A stretch of 64,000 nucleotides of DNA, from NCBI GenBank assembly GCA_017962125.1, contig JAGCVZ010000011.1, positions 1 through 64,000 on the forward strand, given 5' to 3'. The DNA comes from Alphaproteobacteria bacterium. Lineage in GTDB: Bacteria > Pseudomonadota > Alphaproteobacteria > Rs-D84. Shown here piece by piece: positions 17,169 to 27,931 of the stretch. How positions within the stretch are numbered: position 1 is the first letter of the stretch; every line of letters begins with the position of its first letter. A program made the translations under genes and the position numbers. Under the pieces are notes generated by a model. It did no database searches. It saw only the letters and a list, made by a program, of their open reading frames with translations, and was not told the origin of the DNA.

Positions 17169-18338
17169 TTAGCGTTTATTGTTTTGGCTTTGTTTCCCTA
17201 GGCATTTTTTCATTTCCATAATACGATTGTATGATTCTTTAATCCGCGATTTCTTTATTTTCCCTTCGCGAACAAGTTTTTTAATTATCTGATGAACTTT
17301 TTCGCCTTTATCTTTATCATAACTTAGATTGTTGCCAAATATCAGGATATCGTTCCCAGCATTTATTGCCATCTCTATCGCCTGTTCAGTGCCATACTCG
17401 TTTACAATTGCACCCATATCCATATCGTCAGATATAATAACCCCATTGAACCCCATGTCGCGTATCATTTGAATCGTTTTTGCGGATAGCGAAGCAGGTA
17501 AGGTGTCAATCTTACCATTAACAACATGTGCAACCATAACAGTTGCGCATGGTGACGCATTTTTAACAAGTTCTTTATATGGTTCTAACTCTTCTTCTTT
17601 CCAAGTGTTCGTCACATCGGTATAGCCATTATGTGAATCACCAAGGGCGTTCCCATGCCCCGGGGCGTGTTTAAACGAACTAATAACGCCCACATCATTC
17701 AATCCGCGTGCAAATGCGCCACCATGCGCAATGATTACAGCTGTACTATCTGAAAAAGCGCGGTCCAAACCGCCGATCGCTGGCGAATTAGGATTGTCAA
17801 CGTCCAACACCGGTGCCATATCGGCATTTATTCCCAACTCCATCAAACGTGTTGCCAAATCATACGCGATTGCATAGGTCTTTTTTGGATCGCCTTTGCC
17901 CATTTCCTTGGCAGATGGAATTGGTGCAAAACCATGCTCTTGTTTCAAACGTTGAATTTTACCACCTTCTTGGTCAATGACGATTAGTAATAACCCAGGC
18001 GCAATATCCTGCAAATGTTGGTTCATTGCTTTGACTTGTTCCAGATTTTTTATATTTGAAGAAAATATATGCTTCTTTGCCTCTGGAATTGTCATACCTT
18101 GGGCAACAAGGCCGGATATATCGACATCGAACAATATCACACCGCCGACATGACCGTTTTTAACCTGATTTTCAATTGCGGCAAAACCTTCGGTATTTTC
18201 ACCCATGCCATCGCCATGAAATCCCGTCACAATCATTTGCCCAATCTGTTTATCTAAACGTTTTTGCATTGAACAAGATGTACCACCCGCAACCAAAGCT
18301 GCAAGCAAAACCCAAAACAAAGTTTTCTTATAGTTCAT
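17169..18338 (-). CDS. nagZ: Glycoside hydrolase family 3 beta-N-acetylhexosaminidase, putative lipoprotein
   Basis: GH3 enzyme that removes GlcNAc from peptidoglycan fragments. The 389-residue product has the GH3 N-acetylhexosaminidase signature KHAPGHGNALGDSH, with the general acid/base His in DSH, and the nucleophile region ISDDMDMGAI. IDQEGGKIQRL for substrate binding is intact. Unlike cytosolic NagZ, it starts with a signal sequence ending in a lipobox-like GGTSC, so it is likely an envelope lipoprotein. The ATG is preceded by a GAGG-type site. It is convergent with xerC and monocistronic. Confidence 0.88.
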   Translation of the reverse strand: MNYKKTLFWVLLAALVAGGTSCSMQKRLDKQIGQMIVTGFHGDGMGENTEGFAAIENQVKNGHVGGVILFDVDISGLVAQGMTIPEAKKHIFSSNIKNLEQVKAMNQHLQDIAPGLLLIVIDQEGGKIQRLKQEHGFAPIPSAKEMGKGDPKKTYAIAYDLATRLMELGINADMAPVLDVDNPNSPAIGGLDRAFSDSTAVIIAHGGAFARGLNDVGVISSFKHAPGHGNALGDSHNGYTDVTNTWKEEELEPYKELVKNASPCATVMVAHVVNGKIDTLPASLSAKTIQMIRDMGFNGVIISDDMDMGAIVNEYGTEQAIEMAINAGNDILIFGNNLSYDKDKGEKVHQIIKKLVREGKIKKSRIKESYNRIMEMKKCLGKQSQNNKR

Positions 18339-18425
18339 ATTTTTGCTCCTCGTACGGGAATTCTAGCACACAGAGGGAATATATTCAAGTTTTTTTTGTA
18401 AGACCGAAGATTAGTTTTTATCATG

Positions 18426-18454
18426 TTGCAAAAATTTATTTGTTGGTTTATCAT
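18426..18454 (+). promoter_or_regulatory. cysS promoter
   Basis: TTGCAA (18426-18431), 17-base spacer and TATCAT (18449-18454), 24 bases before the cysS ATG. Confidence 0.65.
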
Positions 18455-18478
18455 GCTGTTGCAACGAAAGGTTTTTAT

Positions 18479-19912
18479 ATGTCTTTAAAAATTTATAATG
18501 TTATGTCGCGGCAAAAGGAAGAGTTTGTGCCACTTACCCCCGGCAAGGTTAAAATGTATGCTTGCGGTATAACCGTTTCTGGGGATGCACATGTTGGTCA
18601 TGCGTATCAGTCGGTTGTCTTTGATGTTATAACGCGTTATCTTGGATATCGTGGATATGATGTTACGTATGTTCGTAATTATACTGATGTTGATGACAAT
18701 ATAATAAAAAACGCGAACACAATTGGTCAGGATCCAATGCAGTTTGCCGAAGAACACATTGTTACAACCGATGCCCAAATGGATGCATTGGGAAACAATC
18801 GGCCAACCGTTATGGCGCGCGCGACACGATGCATTGATGATATCATAGGGTTTATCAAAAAATTGATAGATGGCGGTCATGCATATGTTGCAGATACGGG
18901 TGATGTTTATTTCAAATTGGACACTTTCTCGGGATACGGAAAATTGTCACATGTAAATTTGGATAAAAACGAAGTTGCTGTGCGTAAAGATACAGAACCC
19001 GGCAAACAAAATGAACTTGATTTTGCATTATGGAAATCTGCAAAACCTGGGGAAATTTATTGGGAATCGCCGTGGGGACGTGGTCGTCCGGGATGGCATA
19101 TTGAATGCAGTGCTATGAATATGCGGTTTCTTGGGGAACAGATCGATATTCATGGTGGTGGCCGCGATCTGATTTTTCCACATCATGAAAATGAAATTGC
19201 CCAAACAGAATCTGTAACAGGCAAACAATTTGCAAAATATTGGGTGCATTGCGGTTTGGTAAAGATAAATGGTCAGAAAATGAGCAAATCTTTGGGAAAC
19301 GGGATATTATTACGTGACATGCTTACACAATATGATGCTGATACAATAAGGTTCGCGCTGTTGCGTAATACATATTCAAATGACATTGATATAACCGATG
19401 ACTTTTTCCCAGTGGCGCATAGGCATGTTTATCGGATGTATTCGACACTAGCGGCTACAAAAACCGCGGACAAATCAAAGGTAGATGCAACCAAGACCGC
19501 ACAAAAAATTGCTGAAATCACATCAGAATTTGAAAGTGCAATGGATGATAATTTTAATACATCGCATCTTATTGCAAATGCATTTGGTTGGTTTGACTTT
19601 ATCGATGGTGAATTGCGTAAACCATGTTCGGCATACAATTTGAACGCGATTGGTGAACATATTGTAAAATTATTTGGGGTACTGAATATTTTGCAACAGG
19701 ATGCTGTGAGATATGTGGCCGATACCAAAGTAGCATTTTTACAGGCCAAAAATATAAGTAAAGATTTCATAAATGAACGTATTGTCGAGCGGGCACGTGC
19801 GAAAAAGGAACGCAACTTTGCGCGTTCTGATGCAGTGCGCGATGAACTGCTTGCACTTGGCCTTGACATTCGTGACACCGCCACCGGAACCGTTTGGGAT
19901 ATAAAACTTTAA
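18479..19912 (+). CDS. cysS: Cysteinyl-tRNA synthetase
   Basis: Charges tRNA-Cys. From the ATG at 18479 (AAAGG 9 bases upstream) the product is 477 residues, the usual size. The N-terminal zinc-site Cys and HIGH motif read [14 protein letters not shown], where CGPTVYD is more common. Further zinc ligands are in ECSAMN and FPHHENE, and the KMSKS loop reads QKMSKSLGN. The frame stays open upstream to 18176, but that part overlaps the divergent nagZ region and has no domain. The gene has its own promoter. Confidence 0.95.
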   Translation: MSLKIYNVMSRQKEEFVPLTPGKVKMYACGITVSGDAHVGHAYQSVVFDVITRYLGYRGYDVTYVRNYTDVDDNIIKNANTIGQDPMQFAEEHIVTTDAQMDALGNNRPTVMARATRCIDDIIGFIKKLIDGGHAYVADTGDVYFKLDTFSGYGKLSHVNLDKNEVAVRKDTEPGKQNELDFALWKSAKPGEIYWESPWGRGRPGWHIECSAMNMRFLGEQIDIHGGGRDLIFPHHENEIAQTESVTGKQFAKYWVHCGLVKINGQKMSKSLGNGILLRDMLTQYDADTIRFALLRNTYSNDIDITDDFFPVAHRHVYRMYSTLAATKTADKSKVDATKTAQKIAEITSEFESAMDDNFNTSHLIANAFGWFDFIDGELRKPCSAYNLNAIGEHIVKLFGVLNILQQDAVRYVADTKVAFLQAKNISKDFINERIVERARAKKERNFARSDAVRDELLALGLDIRDTATGTVWDIKL

Positions 19913-19932
19913 CATTTTTTACAAAAAACCGC

Positions 19933-19960
19933 TTGAATATGGTGCAAAATGTGCTATATT
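19933..19960 (+). promoter_or_regulatory. trcR promoter
   Basis: TTGAAT (19933-19938), 16-base spacer and TATATT (19955-19960), followed by the GAGG ribosome binding site of the TrcR gene. Confidence 0.6.
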
Positions 19961-19987
19961 TAGGCACAGTGAACAAGAGGATACCTT

Positions 19988-20515
19988 ATGAATTACCCAT
20001 ATATGCCGAAATCCACCGCTTTGTGGTTGATTGAAAACACTGCGTTGACCTTTGAACAGATTGCTGATTTTTGTGGTCTGCATGAGTTAGAAGTTAAAAA
20101 TATCGCCGATGCCGAAACTCAAAAAATCCAAGGTCTTAATCCAATTTTGAATGGTCAGCTCACACGCGAAGATATTGCTCTTTGCGAATCCGACCCAACG
20201 GCGCGTTTGACACTTCAAGAAAACATCGTTCGTGCACAAAACGCCCAAAACAAAAAGGGAATTGGTTATACTCCAAAGATTTTGCGCCAAAACCGTTTGG
20301 GTGGAATTTTGTGGATTTTAAAAAATTGTCCAGAATTGACAGATGGTCAGATTGCAAGACTTATGCGTAGTACCAATAATACTGTTGCGTCGGTCCGTAA
20401 CAAGACGCATAAGAATTACTCAGAAATTCAGATTCAAAGCCCGATTGTTTTGGGATTGGTTTCAGAATCAGCATTACACGATGCTATGGCCAAAGCAAAC
20501 AAAGAAAAAAAATAA
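19988..20515 (+). CDS. trcR: Cell-cycle transcriptional regulator TrcR (DUF1013)
   Basis: A conserved alphaproteobacterial protein of 175 residues. The family hallmarks are MPKSTALWLIENTALTFEQI at the start, ADAETQKIQGLNPI in the middle and LTDGQIARLMRSTNNTV, a helix-turn-helix-like stretch. The family was named for association with the CtrA-type cell-cycle network; a direct role here is inferred. It ends 25 bases before rpoD with a good ribosome binding site, so trcR and rpoD may be co-transcribed. Its presence is one of the best taxonomic markers in the window. Confidence 0.88.
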   Translation: MNYPYMPKSTALWLIENTALTFEQIADFCGLHELEVKNIADAETQKIQGLNPILNGQLTREDIALCESDPTARLTLQENIVRAQNAQNKKGIGYTPKILRQNRLGGILWILKNCPELTDGQIARLMRSTNNTVASVRNKTHKNYSEIQIQSPIVLGLVSESALHDAMAKANKEKK

Positions 20516-20540
20516 TCACAAAAAATCATAAGGGTTTTTT

Positions 20541-22625
20541 ATGTCCAAAAAACTTGATGATGCAACAAGACTGTTAGTAGATTCACTACCAGAAAATTTA
20601 CAAAAACTTGCGGTTTCTTCAATGGAAAATGGCTATTTGTCGCAGATGGATTTTAATGCTGCGACAGATGCCGATGAAATTCCCGAAGAAGAGCATCAAG
20701 AAGTTCTTGATTTTTTTAAGCAAGACTTGGGGTTGGAAATACTGGAAACCGGAAATTATCAAAAAGATATAGAAAGATACTATGACGATGATTCCGATGA
20801 AAACGCGGAAAAATATCGCAATTTGTTAAATAATGACACAGAGCAAGTCGATTCTGACGAAGACTATGAACATTATGCTAAGCAACTAGAACGCAGCCAA
20901 ACAGGGACATTGGTTCTTGGCGTTCAAGATTCTGTTCAGTCTTATCTAAAGCAAATCGGAACCGTACAATTATTGACGGCCGCAGGCGAAGTTGCAATTG
21001 CCCAACGTATAGAAGCGGCATCGCGCCTTATGATTTATGGACTTTGTGAAAGCCCAATGACAATTCAAGCAATGCTTGATTGGTATCAACAATTACAGAA
21101 TGACGAAGTTCGCTTGCGTTACATCATAAATCTTGAAGCGATGTATTCCAATGAAGCGGAACAACGTTCTGTTGCGGCACTGTCAGAAACTTTGAAATCC
21201 AAGGGCGTCGAACAGGTTGATGATTTGTCAGACGAAGATTTTGATGATTTAACAGAACCAACTGTTGATGACGATCTTGATAATGACGAAGATGTCGAAG
21301 ATGAAGACGAAGAAGAACTAAAACGTGAAGATAGTCCTCGTGGTACATCAGGGGTACCAATTCCTGTGATGGAAGAGGCACTTATGCCAACAATAACGGA
21401 TTTGTTTACTAAGATTAAGCGCACATTTAACAGTATGCAAAAGTTGCAGGCGCAACGCATGGAAAAACTGCTTACATCTTCAAAGCCGGATGACGAATTA
21501 GAAAAAAAGTATAACAAGATGCGTTTAACTTTGTTCGAAAGTGTTAGCAAGATTCGCATGAACGATGATCGAATTGCAGAAATTTTGGAACGCCTTACGG
21601 AACGGGATCAGTTGTTAATGGGACTCGAAGGGAAACTGTTACGTTTGGCAATGGCCAACAAGATTAAACGTGAAGATTTTCTAGCCGAATACGTTGGTAA
21701 CGAGATAAATCGTAATTGGGTCAAGAAATTACTTAAACACAAAAATTCAAACTGGGTGAATTTTGCAAAGAAGCATGGTGACGATATATTAAAAATACAA
21801 TCTGAAATAACTGCGATTGCTGATGAAACAGGTCAACCCACTACCGAGTATAAAAAAGTTGTTGAACTCGTTCGTCGGGGACAAATAGAAGCTGCACGCG
21901 CAAAGCGCGAAATGATAGAAGCAAATTTGCGACTTGTTATAAAATTTGCAAAGAAACAAAGCAATCGGGGGCTGGGGCTTGATTTTTCTGATCTCGTTCA
22001 GGACGGCAATATCGGACTAATGAAGGCAGTTGATAAATTCGACTATCGTTTGGGAAACAAGTTCTCGACTTATGCAACAAATTGGATTCAACAGGCTATT
22101 CTGCGCAGCATTGCTGACCAGGCACGAACAATTCGTATCCCTGTGCACATGATTGATAACATACATAAAATACAACGTGCTTCACGTCAATTTATGCACA
22201 AATATGGACGTCAACCGACCGCAGAAGAATTGTCCAAGATAATTTACTTACCTGTGGATAAGATTCACAAAGCCCAGAAAGTCAATGTGCGTCCAATTTC
22301 ATTAGAAGCACCTGTTGGTGCCGAAGATGACAGTTCTCGTATGGAAATTATTGCTGACGAAACGGCGAAAAATCCGTTCACTTCGGCGGCGCAAAAGAAT
22401 CTGCGTAAAATAGTAACACAGATTTTATCAGAATTGGATCCTAAGGAGGAAACCGTCTTGCGTCAACGTTTTGGTATGAGTACTAATAAAACCAGCACAT
22501 TAGAAGAGGTTGGTGAATACATTGGCGTGACACGTGAACGTATAAGACAAATTGAACAAAAGGCATTGAATAAGTTAAAACACCCAACGCGGGCGCGCAA
22601 ACTTCGTAGCTTTTTGGAAGATTAA
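20541..22625 (+). CDS. rpoD: RNA polymerase primary sigma factor RpoD
   Basis: Housekeeping sigma70 of 694 residues. Region 1.1 lies at the N-terminus, then an acidic non-conserved region rich in Asp/Glu (about residues 225-260). Region 1.2 starts at [17 protein letters not shown]. Regions 2.1-2.4 include [17 protein letters not shown] for -10 recognition, and region 4.2 includes [20 protein letters not shown], the -35 helix-turn-helix. This intact region 2.4/4.2 fits the TTGACA/TATAAT-like promoters seen in this window. dnaG, often its neighbour, is not found in the window. Confidence 0.97.
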   Translation: MSKKLDDATRLLVDSLPENLQKLAVSSMENGYLSQMDFNAATDADEIPEEEHQEVLDFFKQDLGLEILETGNYQKDIERYYDDDSDENAEKYRNLLNNDTEQVDSDEDYEHYAKQLERSQTGTLVLGVQDSVQSYLKQIGTVQLLTAAGEVAIAQRIEAASRLMIYGLCESPMTIQAMLDWYQQLQNDEVRLRYIINLEAMYSNEAEQRSVAALSETLKSKGVEQVDDLSDEDFDDLTEPTVDDDLDNDEDVEDEDEEELKREDSPRGTSGVPIPVMEEALMPTITDLFTKIKRTFNSMQKLQAQRMEKLLTSSKPDDELEKKYNKMRLTLFESVSKIRMNDDRIAEILERLTERDQLLMGLEGKLLRLAMANKIKREDFLAEYVGNEINRNWVKKLLKHKNSNWVNFAKKHGDDILKIQSEITAIADETGQPTTEYKKVVELVRRGQIEAARAKREMIEANLRLVIKFAKKQSNRGLGLDFSDLVQDGNIGLMKAVDKFDYRLGNKFSTYATNWIQQAILRSIADQARTIRIPVHMIDNIHKIQRASRQFMHKYGRQPTAEELSKIIYLPVDKIHKAQKVNVRPISLEAPVGAEDDSSRMEIIADETAKNPFTSAAQKNLRKIVTQILSELDPKEETVLRQRFGMSTNKTSTLEEVGEYIGVTRERIRQIEQKALNKLKHPTRARKLRSFLED

Positions 22626-22652
22626 GGAGGGGCATCGTTTGATGCCTCTTTT
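22626..22652 (+). terminator. rpoD terminator
   Basis: AGGGGCATC / GATGCCTCT stem with loop GTTT and a T run (TCTTTT), directly after the rpoD stop. Confidence 0.8.
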
Positions 22653-22677
22653 AAATAGCAAAAAATAAAGGAAAAAA

Positions 22678-23319
22678 ATGCCGACTTTATTAATATTTAT
22701 AGGTTCTTCTAATACAGGAAAAACAACATATATCAAAGATCATCTAATAAAGGAAGGGTTATTTCACCTGATACGTTCATACACAACACGTCCATTACGT
22801 GAAGGCGAAAAACCAGGCTTCCCTTATACAGTTAAACCAAAAACGTTTTTTAGACGTAATGTAAAAAAATTTGCAGTTCGTATATTTGCCAACAAGACAA
22901 CATATAAAACTGATGGCAAAGAATGGCACTATGGGGTTACAAAAGAAGAAATAGATCACTATGCGAAAGAAGGGCGAAATTTGGTATATGATGTTATTCA
23001 GCCATGTTATGCCAAATCAATGATAGATTATGTTAAAGAAAAACACCCACAATACAACGTTAAAATAGCATGGTTTTTACCACCTAAACAAGAAGACAAT
23101 GTTGTAGCCGAACGCGAAAATATGTTAAACGGTGTCAATGTGCGCAAGAAAAACAGTTGCACCCAAGATGATATTTTAAACGCGGGGCTTACTGTTGATT
23201 ATAAACTGTGCCCCAAAGGCAATCAGTTTAACCAACAAATGGAAGATGATATTGCGGAACTTCACAAAGAGATGATGTGTGCAAAAGCAGAAATTTATGG
23301 ATTTCCATTTAGCAAATAA
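22678..23319 (+). CDS. Guanylate-kinase-like P-loop protein
   Basis: The 213-residue product starts with a P-loop GSSNTGKTT and has SYTTRPLREGE, the GMP-binding motif of guanylate kinases. A WHYGV segment resembles the family's second GMP-contact region. The middle is longer and more basic than in Gmk, and the sequence departs from Gmk in the lid. It may be a phage- or accessory-type nucleotide kinase and not the housekeeping Gmk. A GGAAAAAA site lies upstream. It stands between the rpoD terminator and the convergent coiled-coil gene. Confidence 0.65.
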   Translation: MPTLLIFIGSSNTGKTTYIKDHLIKEGLFHLIRSYTTRPLREGEKPGFPYTVKPKTFFRRNVKKFAVRIFANKTTYKTDGKEWHYGVTKEEIDHYAKEGRNLVYDVIQPCYAKSMIDYVKEKHPQYNVKIAWFLPPKQEDNVVAERENMLNGVNVRKKNSCTQDDILNAGLTVDYKLCPKGNQFNQQMEDDIAELHKEMMCAKAEIYGFPFSK

Positions 23320-23321
23320 GC

Positions 23322-25250
23322 TTATACATATTGCACCAAAGAGGAATATATAACCCCTAAATCGGTTTTAATCAATGCAGCGGTCAATTTATCCGGTGTA
23401 TCAGTATGTTTTGCTCCGTCAAGCAATCTATCAAACGCGTGCACAAATTGTGTTGCCTGGGAACGAAACACAGAATCAGATTTTAACAAATCACGGATTT
23501 GCTTTTTATTGGCAGCCTTTACAACCTTGGCCATCCATTTTGCAAAGATTGTTTTATCGCCATCATGATATTTTTTCCATACAACATCCGGAATATCCGT
23601 ACCCATTGCGCGGGTCAAATCAATTATTTGTTCATACATCTTATCAAATTCATGTTTTGACTGGCTAACAAAATCACGACTGCTTGGCCCAGGTGTGGGA
23701 TTCCCCTTGGTAACGGTTCCTATCGCCTCCATCGGCGCGGCGGCACGCGCGACAGCCATTTGTTTATTAAGTGTCTGCATAGTATCCACAGCCTTGGCGT
23801 AATCGGCCATCAAATCAATCATTTGTTGACGGGATTGACCTGCCAAAGTATCAAGTTTATTTGCCGATTCTGACACAGATTCAGTAGACCGCGCCACTGT
23901 TTCGCGCATAGTTAAAATCTTGGCATCCAATTCTGCAACAATCGCGCCAAGCCGCATACCAACATCATTTGATGTCTTGGCAAGTTCGGGCAGGGCGGCA
24001 TAATATTTTTCAATCAATTCAGACAGCGGTTTTAATTGTGCCGTAGTATCCACAGACATCTTAATAAGTCCTTCGGATTGCCCCGAAAGTTGTGTGTGTG
24101 CAGCGTTCATTTCAATAAGCGTTTCACGTACCCCGGTTGCCATTGACTTAACCGACTCTGAAAAAGCCCCCGCAGCAGTTTTGGTGTCTTTCAAGGTGTT
24201 ATTAGCAACCCCAGAAACAGTCTTTAATTCTGATACAACATCTGTGGCAAACTCTTTGATTTCTGTTTCAAAATGATTTGTAAGGCCAGACAATTCACTT
24301 GATATCCCGCGCACAGAACTTTCTGTTTCTGTGGCTGTTTTAATAACAGTTTCGACAAATTCGGTCAATTTGCGTATCTGTTTTTCCACAGATGATTCTG
24401 TCAACATAACCTGGGCACCAACAATGTTCGCCGTATTAGTCAATGTGTTCATCTGACTAGTTAATTGCTTTTTTGCCTGTCTATCAAAGGTTTCAAGTTT
24501 TGCAAGATATGTGTTTAACACTTTATTGTTACTATTTATTACGTTTTCGTAATTTGATGCACTAGTTTTTATACCGTTAAACCCCTCAACCGAATTTTGA
24601 GCAAGTTCAGAAATTTTATTTTTCATTTCTTCTGATTCTGTGGACATCTGTTGAAATTTCTCGGTGCTTACATCAATTACATTGTTCAACTCGGTAGCAA
24701 GATTTTGCCCATTTTGGGTCCAGGCGGCAATTTTTTCATCAAATTGTGTAATTTTGTCACCAGAATCTTTAGTAATCATATCTATTTTATCGAGTGTTTC
24801 ACCAATCACAGTTGCAAATCTATCGGTGGCATTTGCGACATCTTGCCACGAATCAGATGCTACAACCCCCTGCAATCCGGACACAGTATTGTCAACCCTG
24901 TCGGTCATCTGCGAAACACGCATGACCGCATCATTTGCAATCTGAACTAACGCTTCATTACGAACAGCAAGACTTTCACGTAATTTTTCAGCATCTTCTA
25001 TTTGCGATTGCAAAGTTTCACGAATTTCCTTAAAACACGCAACTATTTTTGCCATCTCGCCGGACATTATCGTTTGTAAAACACGAGATGCATCAACAAT
25101 TTTTGCACGATCTGGCGCGGTTATAATATCTATCATAGACTGCATCACTCGCTGAGATCGACGCGAAACAAAGAAGAGTGCCATCAAAACACCAACAAAA
25201 ACGACACCAAATACTGAACCAATAACAATCCAAACACCCGTTAAATTCAT
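23322..25250 (-). CDS. Membrane-anchored long coiled-coil protein
   Basis: I do not recognise a named family. The frame is open from 25481, but GGGGGGAAAG directly before the ATG at 25250 sets the start. The 642-residue product has one N-terminal membrane segment (about residues 5-26, VWIVIGSVFGVVFVGVLMAL) and then about 480 residues of heptad-like, Thr/Ser/Asn-rich coiled coil resembling the signalling region of methyl-accepting proteins. A short globular C-terminal domain follows. It lacks a HAMP or ligand domain. It is divergent from addA over an 86-base intergenic region. A structural or scaffold role in the envelope is possible. Confidence 0.6.
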   Translation of the reverse strand: MNLTGVWIVIGSVFGVVFVGVLMALFFVSRRSQRVMQSMIDIITAPDRAKIVDASRVLQTIMSGEMAKIVACFKEIRETLQSQIEDAEKLRESLAVRNEALVQIANDAVMRVSQMTDRVDNTVSGLQGVVASDSWQDVANATDRFATVIGETLDKIDMITKDSGDKITQFDEKIAAWTQNGQNLATELNNVIDVSTEKFQQMSTESEEMKNKISELAQNSVEGFNGIKTSASNYENVINSNNKVLNTYLAKLETFDRQAKKQLTSQMNTLTNTANIVGAQVMLTESSVEKQIRKLTEFVETVIKTATETESSVRGISSELSGLTNHFETEIKEFATDVVSELKTVSGVANNTLKDTKTAAGAFSESVKSMATGVRETLIEMNAAHTQLSGQSEGLIKMSVDTTAQLKPLSELIEKYYAALPELAKTSNDVGMRLGAIVAELDAKILTMRETVARSTESVSESANKLDTLAGQSRQQMIDLMADYAKAVDTMQTLNKQMAVARAAAPMEAIGTVTKGNPTPGPSSRDFVSQSKHEFDKMYEQIIDLTRAMGTDIPDVVWKKYHDGDKTIFAKWMAKVVKAANKKQIRDLLKSDSVFRSQATQFVHAFDRLLDGAKHTDTPDKLTAALIKTDLGVIYSSLVQYV

Positions 25251-25336
25251 CTTTCCCCCCATTGCACGAGATTTTATTATTCCTTGCAGTTCGGTCTTAT
25301 TTATAATAAAATTAAAAAAATAAAGCAAGGACATAA

Positions 25337-27931
25337 ATGATAAAAAAAGATTCTCTTTCCGACGAACAGGAATACGCCGCAGAACCAACAAGAAATGTAT
25401 GGGTTCAAGCAAACGCTGGTACCGGAAAGACGAGCGTCTTAACAGAACGACTTTTGCGCATATTGTTCCGTACCAAAACAAAAAACTCTGGCATTTTATG
25501 CCTTACTTATACTAATGCTGCAGCAAGCGAGATGCGCACAAGGATATTAGTTGCACTACGCCGTTGGGCAATGGCAACGAATTCCGAACTACGAAATTTA
25601 TTATATGGCATATCACCAAATATACCCCCATCGTCTGAAGATATAACAAATGCTCGGTCGGTATTTTTTAAATACATCGATACCCCAGAATTGCTTAAAA
25701 TCAAAACAATTCACGGTTTTTGTGAAGAGATTTTACATCGTTTCCCCACCGAGGCTGGGATATCACCATCATGGACACTTATATCAGACGCACCACAAAA
25801 AGTCTTGCTGAACGAAGCTTTAAACAAACTTATCAATTCTACAAACAACGACGAAAAAGTTAGCGAGGCTTTTGACTATTTAATCGGGGCAATATCTGAA
25901 CACAAAATCGACGACTTGTTAAAGCATCTTGAAAGTCAATGCAAAAATTTTTTTAAAACAACAGATTTTATTAAATATAGAAATTATTTTATTGATACTA
26001 TTGCAAAAAAATTAAATATAAACGACAATACAAAAGACAAATTCCCGGCTTTTTCGAAAGAAAAATTACAAAAAATCATAGAAAACGCTGAAAAAGACAA
26101 ACAAACCGGGACAAAGTTAAGAAATTTAATAAATTTAACCAAACAATATATTGATTCTGCTATAGATTTTGAACAATACAAACATATATATATAACTAAT
26201 AACGGAACCCCGATTAAACTTTGGCAAAAAAAACCATATTTAACAGAAGAACAACAAAGAGTTTTTGAATTAAATGCGCGGCACATAAATGAAAAAATAT
26301 ACTATGATTCAATCGCATTGTTTGATTTATCTGCGGCATTTGCAAAAAAATATCAAGAGCTAAAGCAATCACAAAACGTTCTTGATTTTGAAGATTTGAT
26401 TTTGTATACGCACCGCCTGTTTTCTAATCCAGAAACCATGGGCTGGATTTTATCTCAATTAGATTTATCTTTATCGCACATACTGGTTGACGAAGCACAA
26501 GATACAGGACCTATTCAATGGGAGGTTTTACAAATGTTGGCCGGAGATTTTTTTACCGAAGGCGACGATAGTGACATACCACATTCTTTGTTTGTTGTTG
26601 GTGATACAAAACAGTCAATATACGGATTCCAAGGCGCGGATGCGGACGCCTTTATAAAGAGCAAAAAAGAAATATCAAAGTACATTAAAAACAGCACACG
26701 AGAAATACAAGAAGTGCCTTTGACACAAAGTTTTCGCTCTGTTGAGCCTATTTTAAAAACCGTCGATATGTTTTTTAGTGATTCAGAAGTAAAAGCAAAG
26801 ACCGGCTTTATCAATAACCCTCATAAATGTTTTCGAATTGGCGACAAGGGATTAGTTGAAATACACCAATTAACATCTGGCAAAGATTCTGAATTAACCA
26901 CAAATAAACTTCGCAAGCAATATGTGGCGGATATAGCCGATAAAATTGCAAACCTTTTAACAACAAAAAACTATAAACCAAGCGACTTTATGATTTTGGT
27001 TCGTCAACGCACACCGATGGTTGCGCCTATGACATACGCTTTGAAACAGCGCAACATACCCGTCGCCGGCAACGACAGAATTGTTTTACCAGATTTTCCT
27101 GTTATCAAAGATTTAATGAATTTATTACGTTTTTGTATGAACAATTCCGATGATTACAGTTTGTGTTGCGTATTAAAAAGTCCAATGTTTAGATTTTCTG
27201 AAAACGATATTTACAAACTGTGTACCACACCAAATAAACAAACAATTTTTAAATTACTGGAACACAGTTATCCCGAAGTATATGATATTCTTTCTGATTT
27301 TATAAAAATGTATTCTGTATCTGGGCCGTATAGTTTTTTTTGTTATGTTTTAAACCATTACAATATGCGAGAAAATATGGTTGCAGCACTAGGCGCGCAC
27401 ATACTTGACCCGTTGGAAGAATTTATAACAATTTGCTTGTCATACGAAAGAACACGTCCAGGCACATTGCGACATTTTATCAAATGGTTCATTACCGGTG
27501 CCAGTGAGATTAAACGAGACATGGATTCAAATGACGGCGTTCGTATCGTCACCGTCCATGGCAGCAAAGGACTCCAGGCTCGTGTTGTTTTTTTGATTGA
27601 CACAGTATCAATGCCACGCCCAATTTCTCTATATAATCTTTCGTCAGATAAAGACAATTTGCCTGTTTGGCTCTGGACGGCTCATACCCCCACAGAGTAC
27701 AGTCCACAATTTGATGATATTAAATCAAACTCAGTACGCGCATCTACCGAAGAAAACTTTCGTCTACTTTATGTTGCTATGACCCGCGCACGAGATGAAC
27801 TTTATATATACGGTTTTTCACAAAACACAAATGCACCTGAATTATCTTGGCACAGCATGTTATGGAACACTTTGTCAGATAAAATCGGCGTAACAGACAA
27901 TACAATTAGGATTTCAAATGAAACAAACTAA
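25337..27931 (+). CDS. addA: AddA helicase subunit (helicase part, split gene)
   Basis: UvrD/RecB-like superfamily 1 helicase that processes double-strand breaks. The 864-residue product has all motifs: Walker A ANAGTGKTS, LTYTNAAASEMR, the TIHGFCEEIL segment, DEAQDT, VVGDTKQSIYGFQGA, QSFRS, TVHGSKGLQARVV and LLYVAMTRAR. It ends before the nuclease domain that belongs to AddA; that domain follows as a separate overlapping frame. AAGGA precedes the ATG. addB, commonly adjacent in alphaproteobacteria, is not in the window. Confidence 0.9.
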   Translation: MIKKDSLSDEQEYAAEPTRNVWVQANAGTGKTSVLTERLLRILFRTKTKNSGILCLTYTNAAASEMRTRILVALRRWAMATNSELRNLLYGISPNIPPSSEDITNARSVFFKYIDTPELLKIKTIHGFCEEILHRFPTEAGISPSWTLISDAPQKVLLNEALNKLINSTNNDEKVSEAFDYLIGAISEHKIDDLLKHLESQCKNFFKTTDFIKYRNYFIDTIAKKLNINDNTKDKFPAFSKEKLQKIIENAEKDKQTGTKLRNLINLTKQYIDSAIDFEQYKHIYITNNGTPIKLWQKKPYLTEEQQRVFELNARHINEKIYYDSIALFDLSAAFAKKYQELKQSQNVLDFEDLILYTHRLFSNPETMGWILSQLDLSLSHILVDEAQDTGPIQWEVLQMLAGDFFTEGDDSDIPHSLFVVGDTKQSIYGFQGADADAFIKSKKEISKYIKNSTREIQEVPLTQSFRSVEPILKTVDMFFSDSEVKAKTGFINNPHKCFRIGDKGLVEIHQLTSGKDSELTTNKLRKQYVADIADKIANLLTTKNYKPSDFMILVRQRTPMVAPMTYALKQRNIPVAGNDRIVLPDFPVIKDLMNLLRFCMNNSDDYSLCCVLKSPMFRFSENDIYKLCTTPNKQTIFKLLEHSYPEVYDILSDFIKMYSVSGPYSFFCYVLNHYNMRENMVAALGAHILDPLEEFITICLSYERTRPGTLRHFIKWFITGASEIKRDMDSNDGVRIVTVHGSKGLQARVVFLIDTVSMPRPISLYNLSSDKDNLPVWLWTAHTPTEYSPQFDDIKSNSVRASTEENFRLLYVAMTRARDELYIYGFSQNTNAPELSWHSMLWNTLSDKIGVTDNTIRISNETN

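Noticed and set aside
18176-18478. Upstream extension of cysS by 101 codons
   Set aside because: It runs into the opposite nagZ gene and has no domain; a promoter and ribosome binding site precede 18479.
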